Origin: Symsagittifera roscoffensis
Taxonomy: Eukaryota; Xenacoelomorpha; Acoela; Convolutidae
Assembly: GCF_963678635.1 (NCBI RefSeq)
Contig: NC_087068.1
Location: 4,028,001-4,092,000 of the forward strand
Direction of reading: 5' to 3'
Length of the DNA: 64,000 bases
Position 1 is the stretch's first letter; the number at the start of each line of letters is the position of its first letter. The notes below the pieces were generated by a model. That model did no database searches. It was given only the letters and a program-made list of their open reading frames with translations, and had not been told where the DNA came from. The translations under genes were made by a program, and so were the position numbers. Below are positions 55,701 to 64,000 of the stretch, piece after piece.

Positions 55701-57279
55701 TTCGGTTATTACCAAAGCAAATCACTTGCAGGTGAAGCTAAAAGATAAGGTTATACGCAGAAATTTTTAATCTTTGCTCGATACCTCTGTTTATTTTTGG
55801 AGTTTTCTTGAACACCGCTCCCAAAATTTATATGAGTTTGAATTATTTGATCCTCAAAAAATAACCAATGTTGGAGCTGTTCAGCCCTCTGCGCATAAGC
55901 ACTTTCGTTATTTTTATAAACCTATTCCTTTTCTTGAAATAATTTCTTGGCAATTTTTCTAAGGTATTGCGGGCAATCGAAAAATATGAGGAACCTTTGA
56001 TTTTTCACCATCATTTCCTAGTTGACTTTTTCTTGAACCAGCAAAAAAACTCAAGAATAACCACTCGCTCTGCAAATAGCAAAAAAGTTCTGACGACAAT
56101 TATTTTTGCAAAACAATAAAATGCTTCGAGAAAATTTATTCTACAAAAATTATCAGAGACGTATTTGTCAATTTTTAACAGAAGTGAGTGTAGTGAGGTA
56201 GTGAGTTTGTGAGTACTCTTTTGTAGGTCTGGGCTATATTCTTTTCAAGGAAAAAAATGTTAAAGTGTGTCGCGCTCAAATTTGATTGTGATCTCTTTTT
56301 TAAATTCAAAGCATATCCTTTGTTAAAAAGAAAGCAAACTCCTTTTTGATCAGAAAAACTGTAAAAGTCACAAAAAACGTGATTAACTTCTAATTTCGAA
56401 AACAGAATTTAATTATCAGATTTCCCAGCAAAATAAAAGTTTCCTTTTTTGATCAATTTTTCTCAATTTCGGTTAATTTTAACAAAAATGTGTCCATCAT
56501 GAATTGTTCTACAGTTTTTGACAGGAGAAAAAAAGAGGAAATTGAACCCAAAAAAAAAAAATAGAAGGGCAAAATTACATCCCAGTTTGAAATAAAGGTT
56601 TTTTTTATGTATTGAAGGATTGAAAATTGACACAAATAGTTTTTTTTCGAACATAAATTTTATTTGACTTACCTGGTCAGTGAGAACGATTTAATTTGTC
56701 TTGAAATTGAGAAGCTTTTTTCGAGGTTTTAATAATGGTTAAACCATGGCTACAGGGTCTTGAATATGATGCATTTTGCAACCCACCTATAAAAAGCACA
56801 TCGTAAATTTGTTTAACCTAAAAAATTTTTAGTAATTAAGCTCTTACCACACTCTTTATAACTACTTTCTAGGCCTGGCGACAAACACTGAAGGACGCTC
56901 ATTTTTTCTCTCATTTAGAGTGGGAGCCAGCAAATTGAAGCAGGTGGAACGATCTTCCTTGCTAATGCTGTGCTCTACTTTGTTTTTTTTTAAATTATGC
57001 AAGCGGTTGCTTTTCTTTAAATTTTCTGTTTTTGTTGAAACTTGCAACGCTCGCAATAATCTCACTTTATAAATGAATGGCATTCATCTTCTGTTGATCT
57101 CCTTCTCAGGTCCAAACGTTTATTACGACTCACTATGTCAACCAACGGAGTATGCTCCAGGCGTGATAGTGTACGAACAACAGGTCTTCTACAAAAACGG
57201 CACTCCCAAAACAGTCGCGAAATCAATCTTTATCGAGAAGTATTCAATAGTCACTTGTGGATGTCGAAATAAAAAATAA
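40520..57279 (+). CDS. Divergent TGF-beta-superfamily ligand precursor (six exons, about 409 aa)
   Basis: Exons 40520-40781, 50818-50991, 52606-52871, 53938-54160, 54415-54549 and 57110-57279 total 1230 nt, exactly 410 codons. All five introns are GT-AG and every junction keeps phase (1,1,0,1,1). The product has a signal peptide (MTVLLFLALNLTAILA), an amphipathic helix (KCQKSLDNIEDQLKKLKL) like the straitjacket start of TGF-beta/activin prodomains, a prodomain-like body (LQLYFDIIIKNI), and a C-terminal cystine-knot region: SICCPTYMEW, IPPKYHTISC, LCQPTEYAPGVIVY and IVTCGCR. Ligands of this family are secreted dimers acting on serine/threonine kinase receptors. Oddities: the usual CxGxC is only C, the usual CC-x-P-T is a single C, and no clear RxxR precedes the mature part. 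The length is normal for the family. Confidence 0.7.
41225..41476 (+). repeat. Left part of the ~1-kb tandem array (first unit, interrupted)
   Basis: From AGTTGAAAAATGGAAAAATG through CAATCCC, GCGTGTGGGG, TTTGCGTCTCT this matches the second part of the units downstream. It is cut at about 41476 by the inserted hairpin-ended element. Confidence 0.7.
41477..42012 (-). mobile_element. Hairpin-ended ~530-bp element, copy 3, inserted in the tandem array
   Basis: Minus-strand copy. Here the left edge reads AACAAGACTGCTCG, then AGGGCAATGCCCT (hairpin with a different loop), and the right edge TTTCGTATCGAAAGTCGGAACAAT. Flanks continue the array unit on both sides (TTTGCGTCTCTAAATGGTTA ... ATTAGCAAGCTGCTTG), so neighbouring units give the empty site. 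Confidence 0.8.
42013..47800 (+). repeat. Tandem array of ~1-kb units in intron 1 (about 5.7 copies)
   Basis: The anchor AACAGGACAAA (AACAGAACAAA in the last copy) recurs at 42068, 43083, 44093, 45097, 46110 and 47091, that is 1015, 1010, 1004, 1013 and 981 bp apart. Each unit carries GCTGCTTGAATCAG, CAAGCTGAAACTATT, AGCATAACTATTC and GCGTGTGGGG blocks. The last copy ends at about 47800. No coding potential. The GCGTGTGGGG block resembles part of the 530-bp hairpin-ended family, so the array may have arisen from it. Confidence 0.9.
48110..48500 (+). pseudogene. Reverse transcriptase fragment (non-LTR) in intron 1
   Basis: With several frame changes, short matches follow RT order: DQSKAFDKY (motif A), SYLLLTNYVQVIKQK, CGVP-stop-GPVFGPLMFL (motif B, TAG in place of Gln), and RAFDFTIIAAETKF in place of the Phe-Ala-Asp-Asp box. 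It spans the same part of RT that is deleted from the element at 27.2-30.9 kb. Clearly inactive. Confidence 0.65.
48501..50817 (+). other. Remainder of intron 1
   Basis: AT-rich with scattered T runs and hairpin motifs (ATGCTTATGATA, GGAATTGTATGC near 50500-50580) related to 26385-26825. The acceptor is TTTTGCCATAG. No coding exon is seen. Confidence 0.5.
50818..50991 (+). CDS. TGF-beta-like ligand, exon 2
   Basis: Acceptor ATAG at 50816-50817; TG completes an ATG codon with the last base of exon 1. Encodes YHAESKVAVNLMGARPEN and ERLINLCILFDQENIELAEM, part of the prodomain. Donor GTCAGT at 50992, phase 1. The acceptor pyrimidine tract is weak. Confidence 0.65.
51090..51480 (+). repeat. Degenerate minisatellite, GAGTCGCGACARTCTG-like
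   Basis: AGTCGC or a one-base variant occurs about a dozen times with spacing of roughly 20-35 bp, often followed by a CAGTCTG or TAATCTG. It lies in intron 2. The stretch at 17655-17720 has a weakly similar AGTCCAGA rhythm. Confidence 0.65.
51878..52308 (+). mobile_element. Nonautonomous hAT-type MITE, copy 2 (intron 2)
   Basis: Starts CAGGCGCGGATCTAGG, ends ATCCGCTACTG; perfect 8-bp target-site duplication ATTTTAAG on both sides (51870-51877, 52309-52316). Internally homologous to copy 1, including GGCGCGCG and TCGGCAGGGGTCG blocks. 431 bp. Confidence 0.92.
52606..52871 (+). CDS. TGF-beta-like ligand, exon 3
   Basis: Strong acceptor TGTTTTTCAG. Encodes CGVDYCYGFSLMGEDQI, SRLSSSDLWKNENGELE and LQLYFDIIIKNI, prodomain. 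Ends AAG/GTAACG in phase 0. Confidence 0.75.
53283..53714 (-). mobile_element. Nonautonomous hAT-type MITE, copy 3 (intron 3)
   Basis: CAGGGGCGGATTTAGG to GATCCGCCCCTG, flanked by perfect 8-bp duplications TCACCATC (53275-53282 and 53715-53722). In inverted orientation relative to copies 1 and 2. 432 bp. Confidence 0.93.
53938..54160 (+). CDS. TGF-beta-like ligand, exon 4
   Basis: Acceptor GTTTAG in phase 0. Encodes the end of the prodomain and the start of the mature part (KCHPGNYSTCADSSICC). The donor is C/GTATGC at 54161. If not spliced there, the frame runs RMPIKK and stops at 54178-54180, giving a truncated protein without the knot. The GTATGC choice is supported because it restores CC-x-x-Y-x-x-W with exon 5. 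Confidence 0.7.
54415..54549 (+). CDS. TGF-beta-like ligand, exon 5
   Basis: Acceptor TTATTTTAG. Encodes TYMEWPTHDIMKFIV, IIPPKYHTISCEVSRVWYED. This is the finger and heel region of the knot. Only one cysteine (TISC) is present where family members have CxGxC. Donor G/GTACAA, phase 1. Confidence 0.75.
54620..55021. mobile_element. TIR-bounded MITE in intron 5 (Mutator- or hAT-like)
   Basis: The arms share CTCATGCTTGAAGGACCGAA and continue in GCTTGAAA; the inverse copy ends at GGGACGCCACC. AATTTATC (8 bp), or CAATTTATC (9 bp), flanks both sides (54611-54619 and 55021-55029). About 400 bp and noncoding. A 9-bp duplication and G-start would fit MULEs, an 8-bp one hAT; the end is ambiguous by one base. 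Confidence 0.85.
57110..57279 (+). CDS. TGF-beta-like ligand, exon 6 (C-terminal cystine knot)
   Basis: Acceptor TCTCCTTCTCAG. Encodes YDSLCQPTEYAPGVIVY, a hairpin YEQQVFYKNGTPKTVAK and the terminal IVTCGCRNKK, then TAA 57277-57279. Matches the family's last strands and CxC end. A single C replaces the CC pair whose first cysteine usually makes the dimer bond. Confidence 0.8.
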
Positions 57280-57380
57280 TGGCTGAAAGAAAAAGCTAAG
57301 ATGTAATTTAAAATCATTAAGATTAATTTTGCTGTGGGTTTCTGGTTGCTAGCTTTCTTCAGTGTTGGAGAAGGGAATTC

Positions 57381-57386
57381 AATAAA
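57381..57386 (+). terminator. Polyadenylation signal of the TGF-beta-like gene
   Basis: AATAAA about 100 nt after the stop codon. The duplicated copy keeps it at 61051-61056. Confidence 0.55.
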
Positions 57387-57956
57387 AATGTCACAATTAT
57401 TCAATTCAAACTTGCTTTTTGAATTTCAATTTTTGATTAAAATTACTTTCAAGTTAACTTTTTCCGTTCATAGTATTTAGTTTTTTTCGCAGTCCGAGAC
57501 TGATCATCAATAAAACTGGTCCTTGGTCGTTTTTTTTTAAATGTCGAAAAATTTAATGCAGTTTTATTTGCTGCTAAGTTTTCTATGGTTATATAATACG
57601 GCACAAAAATTCATTTTGTTGTTTGCTAAGGATATCCCGAAACAAAACGGCGAAAATTGCGCGACCATGTATATGGAAAACAGTTACCTATCTTAGACAA
57701 AATGGATTTCTTTTGTTAAAGTTCTGACCTGTCCATCTAAACTCTAGAGGAAAAAGATGGAAAATAGAACGCAGAGGAATTTTGTATGTTTAATTTTGGT
57801 TACCTGAAGCAAAAAATGGGAGTTTTTCCCATGTAGTTGGCTGAATAGAAACAATGTGCGCATGTGTTTGGCAGAGCCATTAAAAAAAGAACGCATCCAG
57901 TCACTACTCCCTAACTTAAATTCTCACAAAAAACTATAGAAAAAGTATTAACAGAA

Positions 57957-58990
57957 GCTGGTGCATTCGGCTACAAAATATTGACCAAAAATTCAAAGCA
58001 AACTTCAAGAATATATTTATAATTTATGGACAGAAAACAAAGTCTTAGATTTAATTTAATATCTGACTTCAAACTGTTCTTTTCTGTAATTCTGCTATAA
58101 ATGCTAATAAATTGCGTCAAGAAATCTAACAGGAACTGGAAAAAACTTTGCAACTACCAATCTTCGTTTATTACTAAGAAAAATCACTTGCAGTTGAAGC
58201 TAAAAGATAAGGTTATACGCAGAAATTTTTAATCTTTGCTCGATACCTCTGTTTATTTTTGGAGTTTTCTTGAATACCGCTTCCAAAGTTTATATGAGTT
58301 TGAATTATTTGATCCTCAATATATTACCAATGTTGCACCAGTTCAGCTTTCTGCGCATAGCCACTTTTTTGTTTTTGAAAAACCTATGCCGTTTCTTGAA
58401 ATAATTTCCAATCAATTTTAGTAAGGTGTTGCGGGAATTCAAAAAAATGAGAAACATTTGATGTTTCACCATCATTTCTTCATTGATTTTTTCTGAAAAA
58501 CAAGCAAAAGACACAAAAATAACAACTCGCTCTTCAAATAGCAAAATACTTTTTCTGCAAAACAAGCAAAAGACACAAGAAAAACCACTCGCTCTGCAAA
58601 TAGCAAAACAGGTTCTGACGATAAATATCTTTGCAAAACAATAAAATGTTTCAAAAAAATTTATTCTACAAAAATTATCAGAGACGTATTTGTCAATTTT
58701 TAACAGAAGTGAGCGTAGTGAGAAATCTTAAGTAGCTCTGGTCGATAATCTTTTCCAGGAAAAAAGATTAAAAATTGTCACGCTTAAATTTGATTTTGCT
58801 AGTTTGAATTGTGATCTTTTTTTAAATTCAAGGCATAGAAACTTTTTGTGCACTTTAACACCAACCCCAGAAGTTTAAATGATTTTGAATTCTTTGTTCC
58901 CTAAAAATTAACCATTATAAATGTCGTTCAGCTTTCTGCGCGAAGCCACTTTTGTTCTTGTTAAAAAATCATGACTCGTCTTACAATTAT
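57957..58990 (+). repeat. Partial segmental duplication copy B
   Basis: GCTGGTGCATTCGGCTAC onward, homologous to 55497-56300 (including TTTGCTCGATACCTCTG and CAGAGACGTATTTGTC-like blocks), but lacking the exon. Ends near 58990 in sequence shared with about 61720. Confidence 0.7.
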
Positions 58991-60784
58991 TTTCCGGGCG
59001 ATATAATGTCGGCAGGCGTTCGAAAAGAAGAGGAAACCGGCTTCATGACAGTCCTTTCTTATTTTGAAAAATATTTATAAGTTCCTGGGAAACAAAGTCT
59101 TAGATTTAATTTCATATCCGGCTTAAATTTGTTCTTTACTCTAATTCAGCTATAAAAGCTTACAAATTGCGCCAAGAAATCTAACAGGAACTAGAAAAAA
59201 AAATAACTATCAATCTTCGGTTATTACCAAAAAAATCACTTACAGCTGAAGCTAAAAGATAAGTTTATACGCAGAAATTTTTAACCTTTGCTCGATACCT
59301 CTGTAAATTGTTGGAGTTTTCTTGAACACCGCTCCCCAATTTTATAAGAGTTTGAATTATTTGATCCTCAAAAAATAACCAATGTTTGAGCTGTTCAGCC
59401 CTCTGCGCATAAGCACTTTCGTTATTTTCATAAACCTATGCCTTTTCTTGAAATAATTTCTTGGCAATTTTTCTAAGGTATTGTGGGCAATCGAAAAATA
59501 TGAGGAACCTTTGATTTTTCACCATCATTTCCCTGTTGATTTTTTCTTGAACAAGCAAAAAAACTCAAGAATAACCACTCGCTCTGCAAATAGCAAAAAA
59601 GGTTCTGACGACAATTATTTTTGCAAAACAAAAAAATGCTTCGAGAAAATTTGTTCTACAAAAACTATCAGGGACGTATTTGCCAATTTTTAACAGAAGT
59701 GAGTGTAGTGAGGTAGTGAGTTTGTGAGTACTCTTTTGTAGGTCTGGGCTATATTTTTTTCAAGGAAAAAAATGTTAAAGTGTGTCACGCTCAAATTTGA
59801 TTGTGATCTCTTCTTTAAATTCCAAGCATATCCTTTGTTTAAAAGAAAGCAAACTCCTTTTTGATCAGAAAAACTGTAAAAGTCACAAAAAAACGTGATT
59901 AACTTCTAATTTCGAAAACAGAATTTAATTATCAGAATTCCCAGCGAAAGAAAAGTTTCCTTTTTTGATCAATTTTTCTCGATTTCGGTTAATTTTAACA
60001 AAAGTGTGTCCATCATGAATTGTTCTACAAATACAAAGCGCTTTAAATCCATTGTTTTTTTTCGGAAGTCAAAAACACATCAATTTTTTTTTCTAGTTTC
60101 CCTAAGTTCTTTTCTAGTTTCGAGTTCATAATTTTTCTTCCACTGTCTGTTGGCTATAATATAAAATTATATTGCTTTGATAAACTTGTTTTTGACAGGA
60201 GAAAAAAAGAGGAAATTGAACCCAAAAAATAAAGATAGAAGGGCAAAATTACATCCCAGTTTGAAATAAAGGTTTTTTTTTATGTATTGAAGGATTGAAA
60301 ATCGACACAAATAGTTTTCTTTAGACATAAACTTTATTTCACTTAACGTGGATAGTGAGAACAATTCAATTTGTCTTGATATTGAGAAGATTTTTTCGAG
60401 GTTTTAATATTGGTTAAATCATGGCTACAGGGTCTTGAATATGATGCATTTCGGAATCCACCTATAAAAAACCCATCTTAAATTTGTTTAGCCTAAAAAG
60501 TTTCTAGTAATTTAGCTCTTACCACACTCTTTATAACAACTTTCTAGGCCTAGCGACAAACAACGAAGGACGCTCATTTTTTCTCTCATTTAGAGTGGGA
60601 GCCAGCAAATTGAAGCAGATGGAACGATCTTCCTTGCTAATGCTGTGCTCTGTTTTTTTTTAAATTATGCAAGCGGTTGCTTTTCTTTAAATTTTTGCGG
60701 CTGTTTTTGTTGAAACTTGCAATGTTCGCAATAATCTTGCTTTATAAATGAATGCCATTCATCTTCTGTTGATCTCCTTCTCAG

Positions 60785-60957
60785 ATCCAAAAGATTATGC
60801 CGACTCACCATGTCACCCTACGGAGTATGCTCCAGGCGTGATATTGTACGAACCCCAGGTCTACTACAAAAACGGCACTCCCAAAGCAGTCGTGAAATGA
60901 ATCCTTATCGAAAAGTGTTCAATGGTCAGTTGTGGATGTCGAAAAAAAAATGGCTGA
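60785..60957 (+). pseudogene. Duplicated, nonsense-broken copy of TGF-beta-like exon 6
   Basis: Acceptor CTTCTCAG is preserved and the frame matches exon 6 (PTEYAPGVI, YKNGTPK), but TGA at 60898-60900 replaces a TCA codon before the CGC end. Beyond it the frame continues (SCGCRK) with a new Cys before it. If spliced from exon 5 it would give a ligand without the terminal CxC. Confidence 0.85.
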
Positions 60958-61050
60958 AAGAAAAAAAAGGATGTAATTTAAAATCAATAAGATTATTTTT
61001 GCTGTGGGTTTCTGGTTGCTAGCTTTCTTCAGTGTTGGAGAAGGGAATTC

Positions 61051-61056
61051 AATAAA
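61051..61056 (+). terminator. Polyadenylation signal after the broken exon copy
   Basis: AATAAA in a context identical to 57381-57386. Confidence 0.4.
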
Positions 61057-61619
61057 AATTTCACAATTATTCAATTCAAACTTGCTTTTTGAATTTCAAT
61101 TTTTGATTAAAATTATTTTCAGTTTAACTTTTTCCGTTCATAATATTTAGTTTTTTTCGCAGTCCGAGACTGATCATCAATAAAACTGGTCCTTGGTCGG
61201 TTTTTTTTAAATGTCGAAAAGTTTAATGCAGTTTTATTTGCTGCTAAGTATTCTATGGTTATAATACGGCACAAAATTTCATTTTGCTGTTTGCTACGGA
61301 TATCCCAAGACAAAACGGCGGAAATTGCTTGACCATGTATATGGAAAACAGCTGCTATCTAAGACAAAATGAATTTCTTTTGTTGAAGTTCTGACCTGTC
61401 CTTCTAGAGTCTGTGGAAAAAGATGGAAAATAGAACGCAGAGGAATTTTGTATGTTTAATTTTGATTACCTGAAGCAAAAAATGGGAGTTTTTCCCATGT
61501 TGCTGGCTGAATAGAAATAATGTGCGCATGTGTTTGGCTGAGTCATTAAAAAAAGAACGCAGCCAGTCACTACTCCCTAACACAAATTCTCACAAAAAAT
61601 CATAGAAAAAGTATTAACA

Positions 61620-63400
61620 GGAGCTGATGCATTCGGCTACAAAAAGTTGCCCAAAATTTCAAAGCAAACTTCAAGAATATATTTATAAGTTTATGGGCAG
61701 TTGAAATGTTGTTCAGTTTTCTGCGCGAAGCCTTTTTGTTCTTGTTAAAAAACCATGACTCGTCTTACAATTATTTTCTGTGCGATATAATGTCGGCAGG
61801 CGTTCGAAAAGAATAGGAAACCGGCTTCTTGACAGTCCTTTCTTATTTGAAATTTTCTTGAACCAAAAAAAGAACCAGAATAACTTCTAGCTCTGCAAGT
61901 AGCACAGGAGACCATATAAACAGAAAACAGCTGCTAGCTTAGAAAAACTGTTTTCTTTCGTTAAGTTTCTGACGTGTCCATCTAGACCAAAAGGATGGGA
62001 AATCAAAAACACTTTTTAATAGCTGTAACTGTAGCTGAAATAATGCAAAACTTGCAGTAGAATTGAAGTGGGCGTCAGCGAAATTGACTTTGATGTTATA
62101 AAGTTTTTAAAGTTTTGTCTGAAAGACGACAAAAACTGAAACCAGTTCTTAGAAAACATAGATAACTTGTATTCTTTTGGATTCTTGTTATCTAAAACTG
62201 AAACAGCTACATTTTTGCTTCAATCAATCACACGAGTCATAGCCATTCTTCAAACCATCTTTTTCGTAGTTCTTACTTTCCATGGATCAACGATGGTCTA
62301 AGTTTATGTGCAACCCTCCAAATCGTTTGGTTAAATCATCTAATTGTGATTCTAGAAAATGAAAACAAATAATCAACAACAATAACTCGCAAGCAAGAAA
62401 TTGTTTACGTAAAACTGATTACGTGAAACTGTAGACAAAAAATATAACTGGAGCTGATGCATTAGGCTATAAAATTTTCCCCAAACTTTTCAAAGTAAAC
62501 TTCAAGAAAGCATTGATAAGTTTATGGGCGGAACACAAAGTCGTTTTAGTCTTTGCTCGATGCCTCTATTTAGTTTCGTAAGTTTCTCAAACAACGCTCC
62601 CGGAGTTTTTATGATTAAGAATCATTTGCACCCCAAAACCCCCAAAAAATAATCCATAAAAGAGCTGTTCAGCTCTCTGCTCAAAGCCACTCCGGTTCTC
62701 TATGCCACTTCTTAAATTTTTTTTCTGGGTGATATAATGTCGGCAGGCATTCGAAAAAGACAGGAAAACCTTGATTTTTCATCATCCTATCCTAATTGAG
62801 TTTTTCTCGAACCAATAACAAGTTCAAGAGCAACTACTAGCTCTGCAAGTAGCACAGGAGGTTCCGAAGATAAGTATCTTTTCAAAAATGATAAGTTTTA
62901 TCTGATTTAGTCAATTGTATAAATTCAATGTTTTTTTTTCAAAAAATCATTCTTAACACAAGAAAAGAAGAGAAAAATATACTTTACAAAATTATTGAAG
63001 GAAGGGAAAAATTACAACCGAATTTTTGAATTAAATTTAATTATGTGTTGAGAAACTTAAAATCATTGAAAAGTGAGTAAACGAAAAACTCCAAAAATAG
63101 AATCCAGCCACACACTACTCTTTTACCTTGTTCACAAAGAGTAAAAACAGAACAAAAAAACAATGCGAAAACAGTTTTTCTTTTTTCAAATTATTTTAAA
63201 AAGCAGCTCATATTTGTTTTTGTCTCAGCGGAGTTTTGTTGGTGTTTTCTAAAAACATTGGTCCTGTCATAGGCCAAAAATGACCAATAACGCCATAAAA
63301 AAAAACATTATAGCTTGTCTTTACTGGTTTCTTCTGTAACTCTGTTTTTATTGTTAGCTGACTGTGATCAACTATTTTTTGGAGCCATCAAAACACCCTA
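61620..63400 (+). repeat. Further degraded duplication copies D and E
   Basis: GCATTCGGCTAC and GCATTAGGCTAT blocks at about 61627 and 62459 each start partial copies of the 55.5-kb unit, with ATATAATGTCGGCAGGC blocks near 61789 and 62731 shared with about 59000. No exon copy is seen. The remainder is AT-rich noncoding. Confidence 0.6.
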
Positions 63401-63934
63401 ATTGTTCCGACTTTTGATACGAAAGTAACGGAATATTTGTGCTCGGGTGCGTTTTTTTTCTTCAGTCAAATTTTGGATTTTTAACTTGCCATTTTTGACG
63501 GAACTTTTTATATCATTCGAAAGATATTGTTGTCCTGAGGTCTTGAACTTAAAAAAATATTTCACTGTGATCATTTTTTTGTAAAGTTACGGGGGTTTAA
63601 AGATTACCATTTCGGCCGACTTCGAACAATTAACGCGCGATATACTTTGCGCTATTAACGTGCAAGCGGAGATTTTATCCGTCTTATGAATCGTTCCAAA
63701 TTGGTTGAAAGAAACTTCTTTGCCATAACTGATTTGTTACAATGAGCGAAATTTATCTTTTTGTACTTAATATGGTGTATGGGGGGATGATTTTCATTTA
63801 AACTAATTTCAAATTTAGAAAAAAAAATTCTTTTTATTTCATTTCATTTAATTTTTTTATGTTATTACTGCTCCATAAAACCCAAAAAGCAGTCGGAACA
63901 TTCAGGGCTTCGCCCTGGTATGAGCAGTCTTGTT
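63401..63934 (+). mobile_element. Hairpin-ended ~530-bp element, copy 4
   Basis: ATTGTTCCGACTTTTGATACG to TGAGCAGTCTTGTT, 534 bp, with 3' hairpin CAGGGCTTCGCCCTG preceded by AGTCGGAAC. Same organisation as copies 1-3. Confidence 0.8.
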
Positions 63935-64000
63935 ATCAGTTGATTTTTTTTTCAGATGAAAATTGACTAGTTCTTGCACTTAAATTGACATTGTATAGGT

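Larger units (their letters stand above)
55497..57950 (+). repeat. Segmental duplication unit A (carries exon 6)
   Basis: Begins GCTGGTGCATTAGGCTAC and includes the last exon and its 3' flank. Homologous to about 59080-61640, with further partial copies starting at 57957, 61620 and 62450. Identity is high, including indels and simple runs, so the duplication is fairly recent. Confidence 0.85.
59080..61640 (+). repeat. Segmental duplication copy C (carries broken exon 6 copy)
   Basis: Homologous to 55570-57950 over nearly its whole length, with an extra insertion at about 60030-60190. It carries the second copy of exon 6, its acceptor and the polyadenylation signal. Offset of the exon copies is 3675 bp. 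Confidence 0.85.

Noticed and set aside
1-64000. tRNA, rRNA and CRISPR features
   Set aside because: I saw no cloverleaf-like segment with A and B boxes, no rRNA stretch and no spaced direct-repeat array; a covariance-model scan would be decisive.

Overview
This is AT-rich metazoan nuclear DNA: long introns with GT-AG borders, GC-richer short exons, and many families of mobile DNA. The species cannot be fixed from sequence alone. A small-genome or marine invertebrate (tunicate-like, for example) would fit, but that is a guess. I see no rRNA, tRNA, CRISPR or bacterial features.

Layout. (1) 1-~16.2 kb: most of an apparently intact Ty3/gypsy-class LTR retroelement on the + strand, cut by the left window edge. 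It has one fused gag-protease-RT-RNase H-integrase frame, two tiny hydrophobic ORFs, an ATG-less Pro/Ser/Thr-rich frame, an ATG-less envelope-like frame, and an unrecognised 601-codon ORF. That last ORF begins on an ATGA overlap with the env stop and is followed at once by a candidate short intron. A 3' LTR is probable but unproven. (2) ~19.3-23.2 kb: a small two-exon gene for a secreted peptide precursor, with a TATA box. (3) 20.5-27 kb: local repeats, a hAT-type MITE, a ~360-bp triplication and ~183-bp hairpin repeats. (4) 27.2-30.9 kb: a decayed non-LTR (CR1/jockey-like) retrotransposon with RT motifs deleted. (5) 31.4-33.5 kb: possible minus-strand exons and a decayed hAT transposase. (6) 34.2-35.4, 41.5-42.0 and 63.4-63.9 kb: four ~530-bp copies of a hairpin-ended family with Helentron/HINE-like structure. 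(7) 40.5-57.3 kb: a six-exon gene for a divergent TGF-beta-superfamily ligand precursor (about 409 aa). All splice phases agree, and its 10-kb first intron holds a ~1-kb tandem repeat array. (8) 55.5-63 kb: a local segmental duplication complex that carries a second, nonsense-broken copy of the last TGF-beta-like exon.

The strongest candidates for something undescribed are the retroelement's expression layout (chained ORFs without start codons plus a novel terminal ORF) and the TGF-beta-like ligand, which lacks conserved knot cysteines and has a duplicated terminal exon. The hairpin-ended repeat family is also notable: a tandem-array empty site lets its insertion point be placed to within a few bases.
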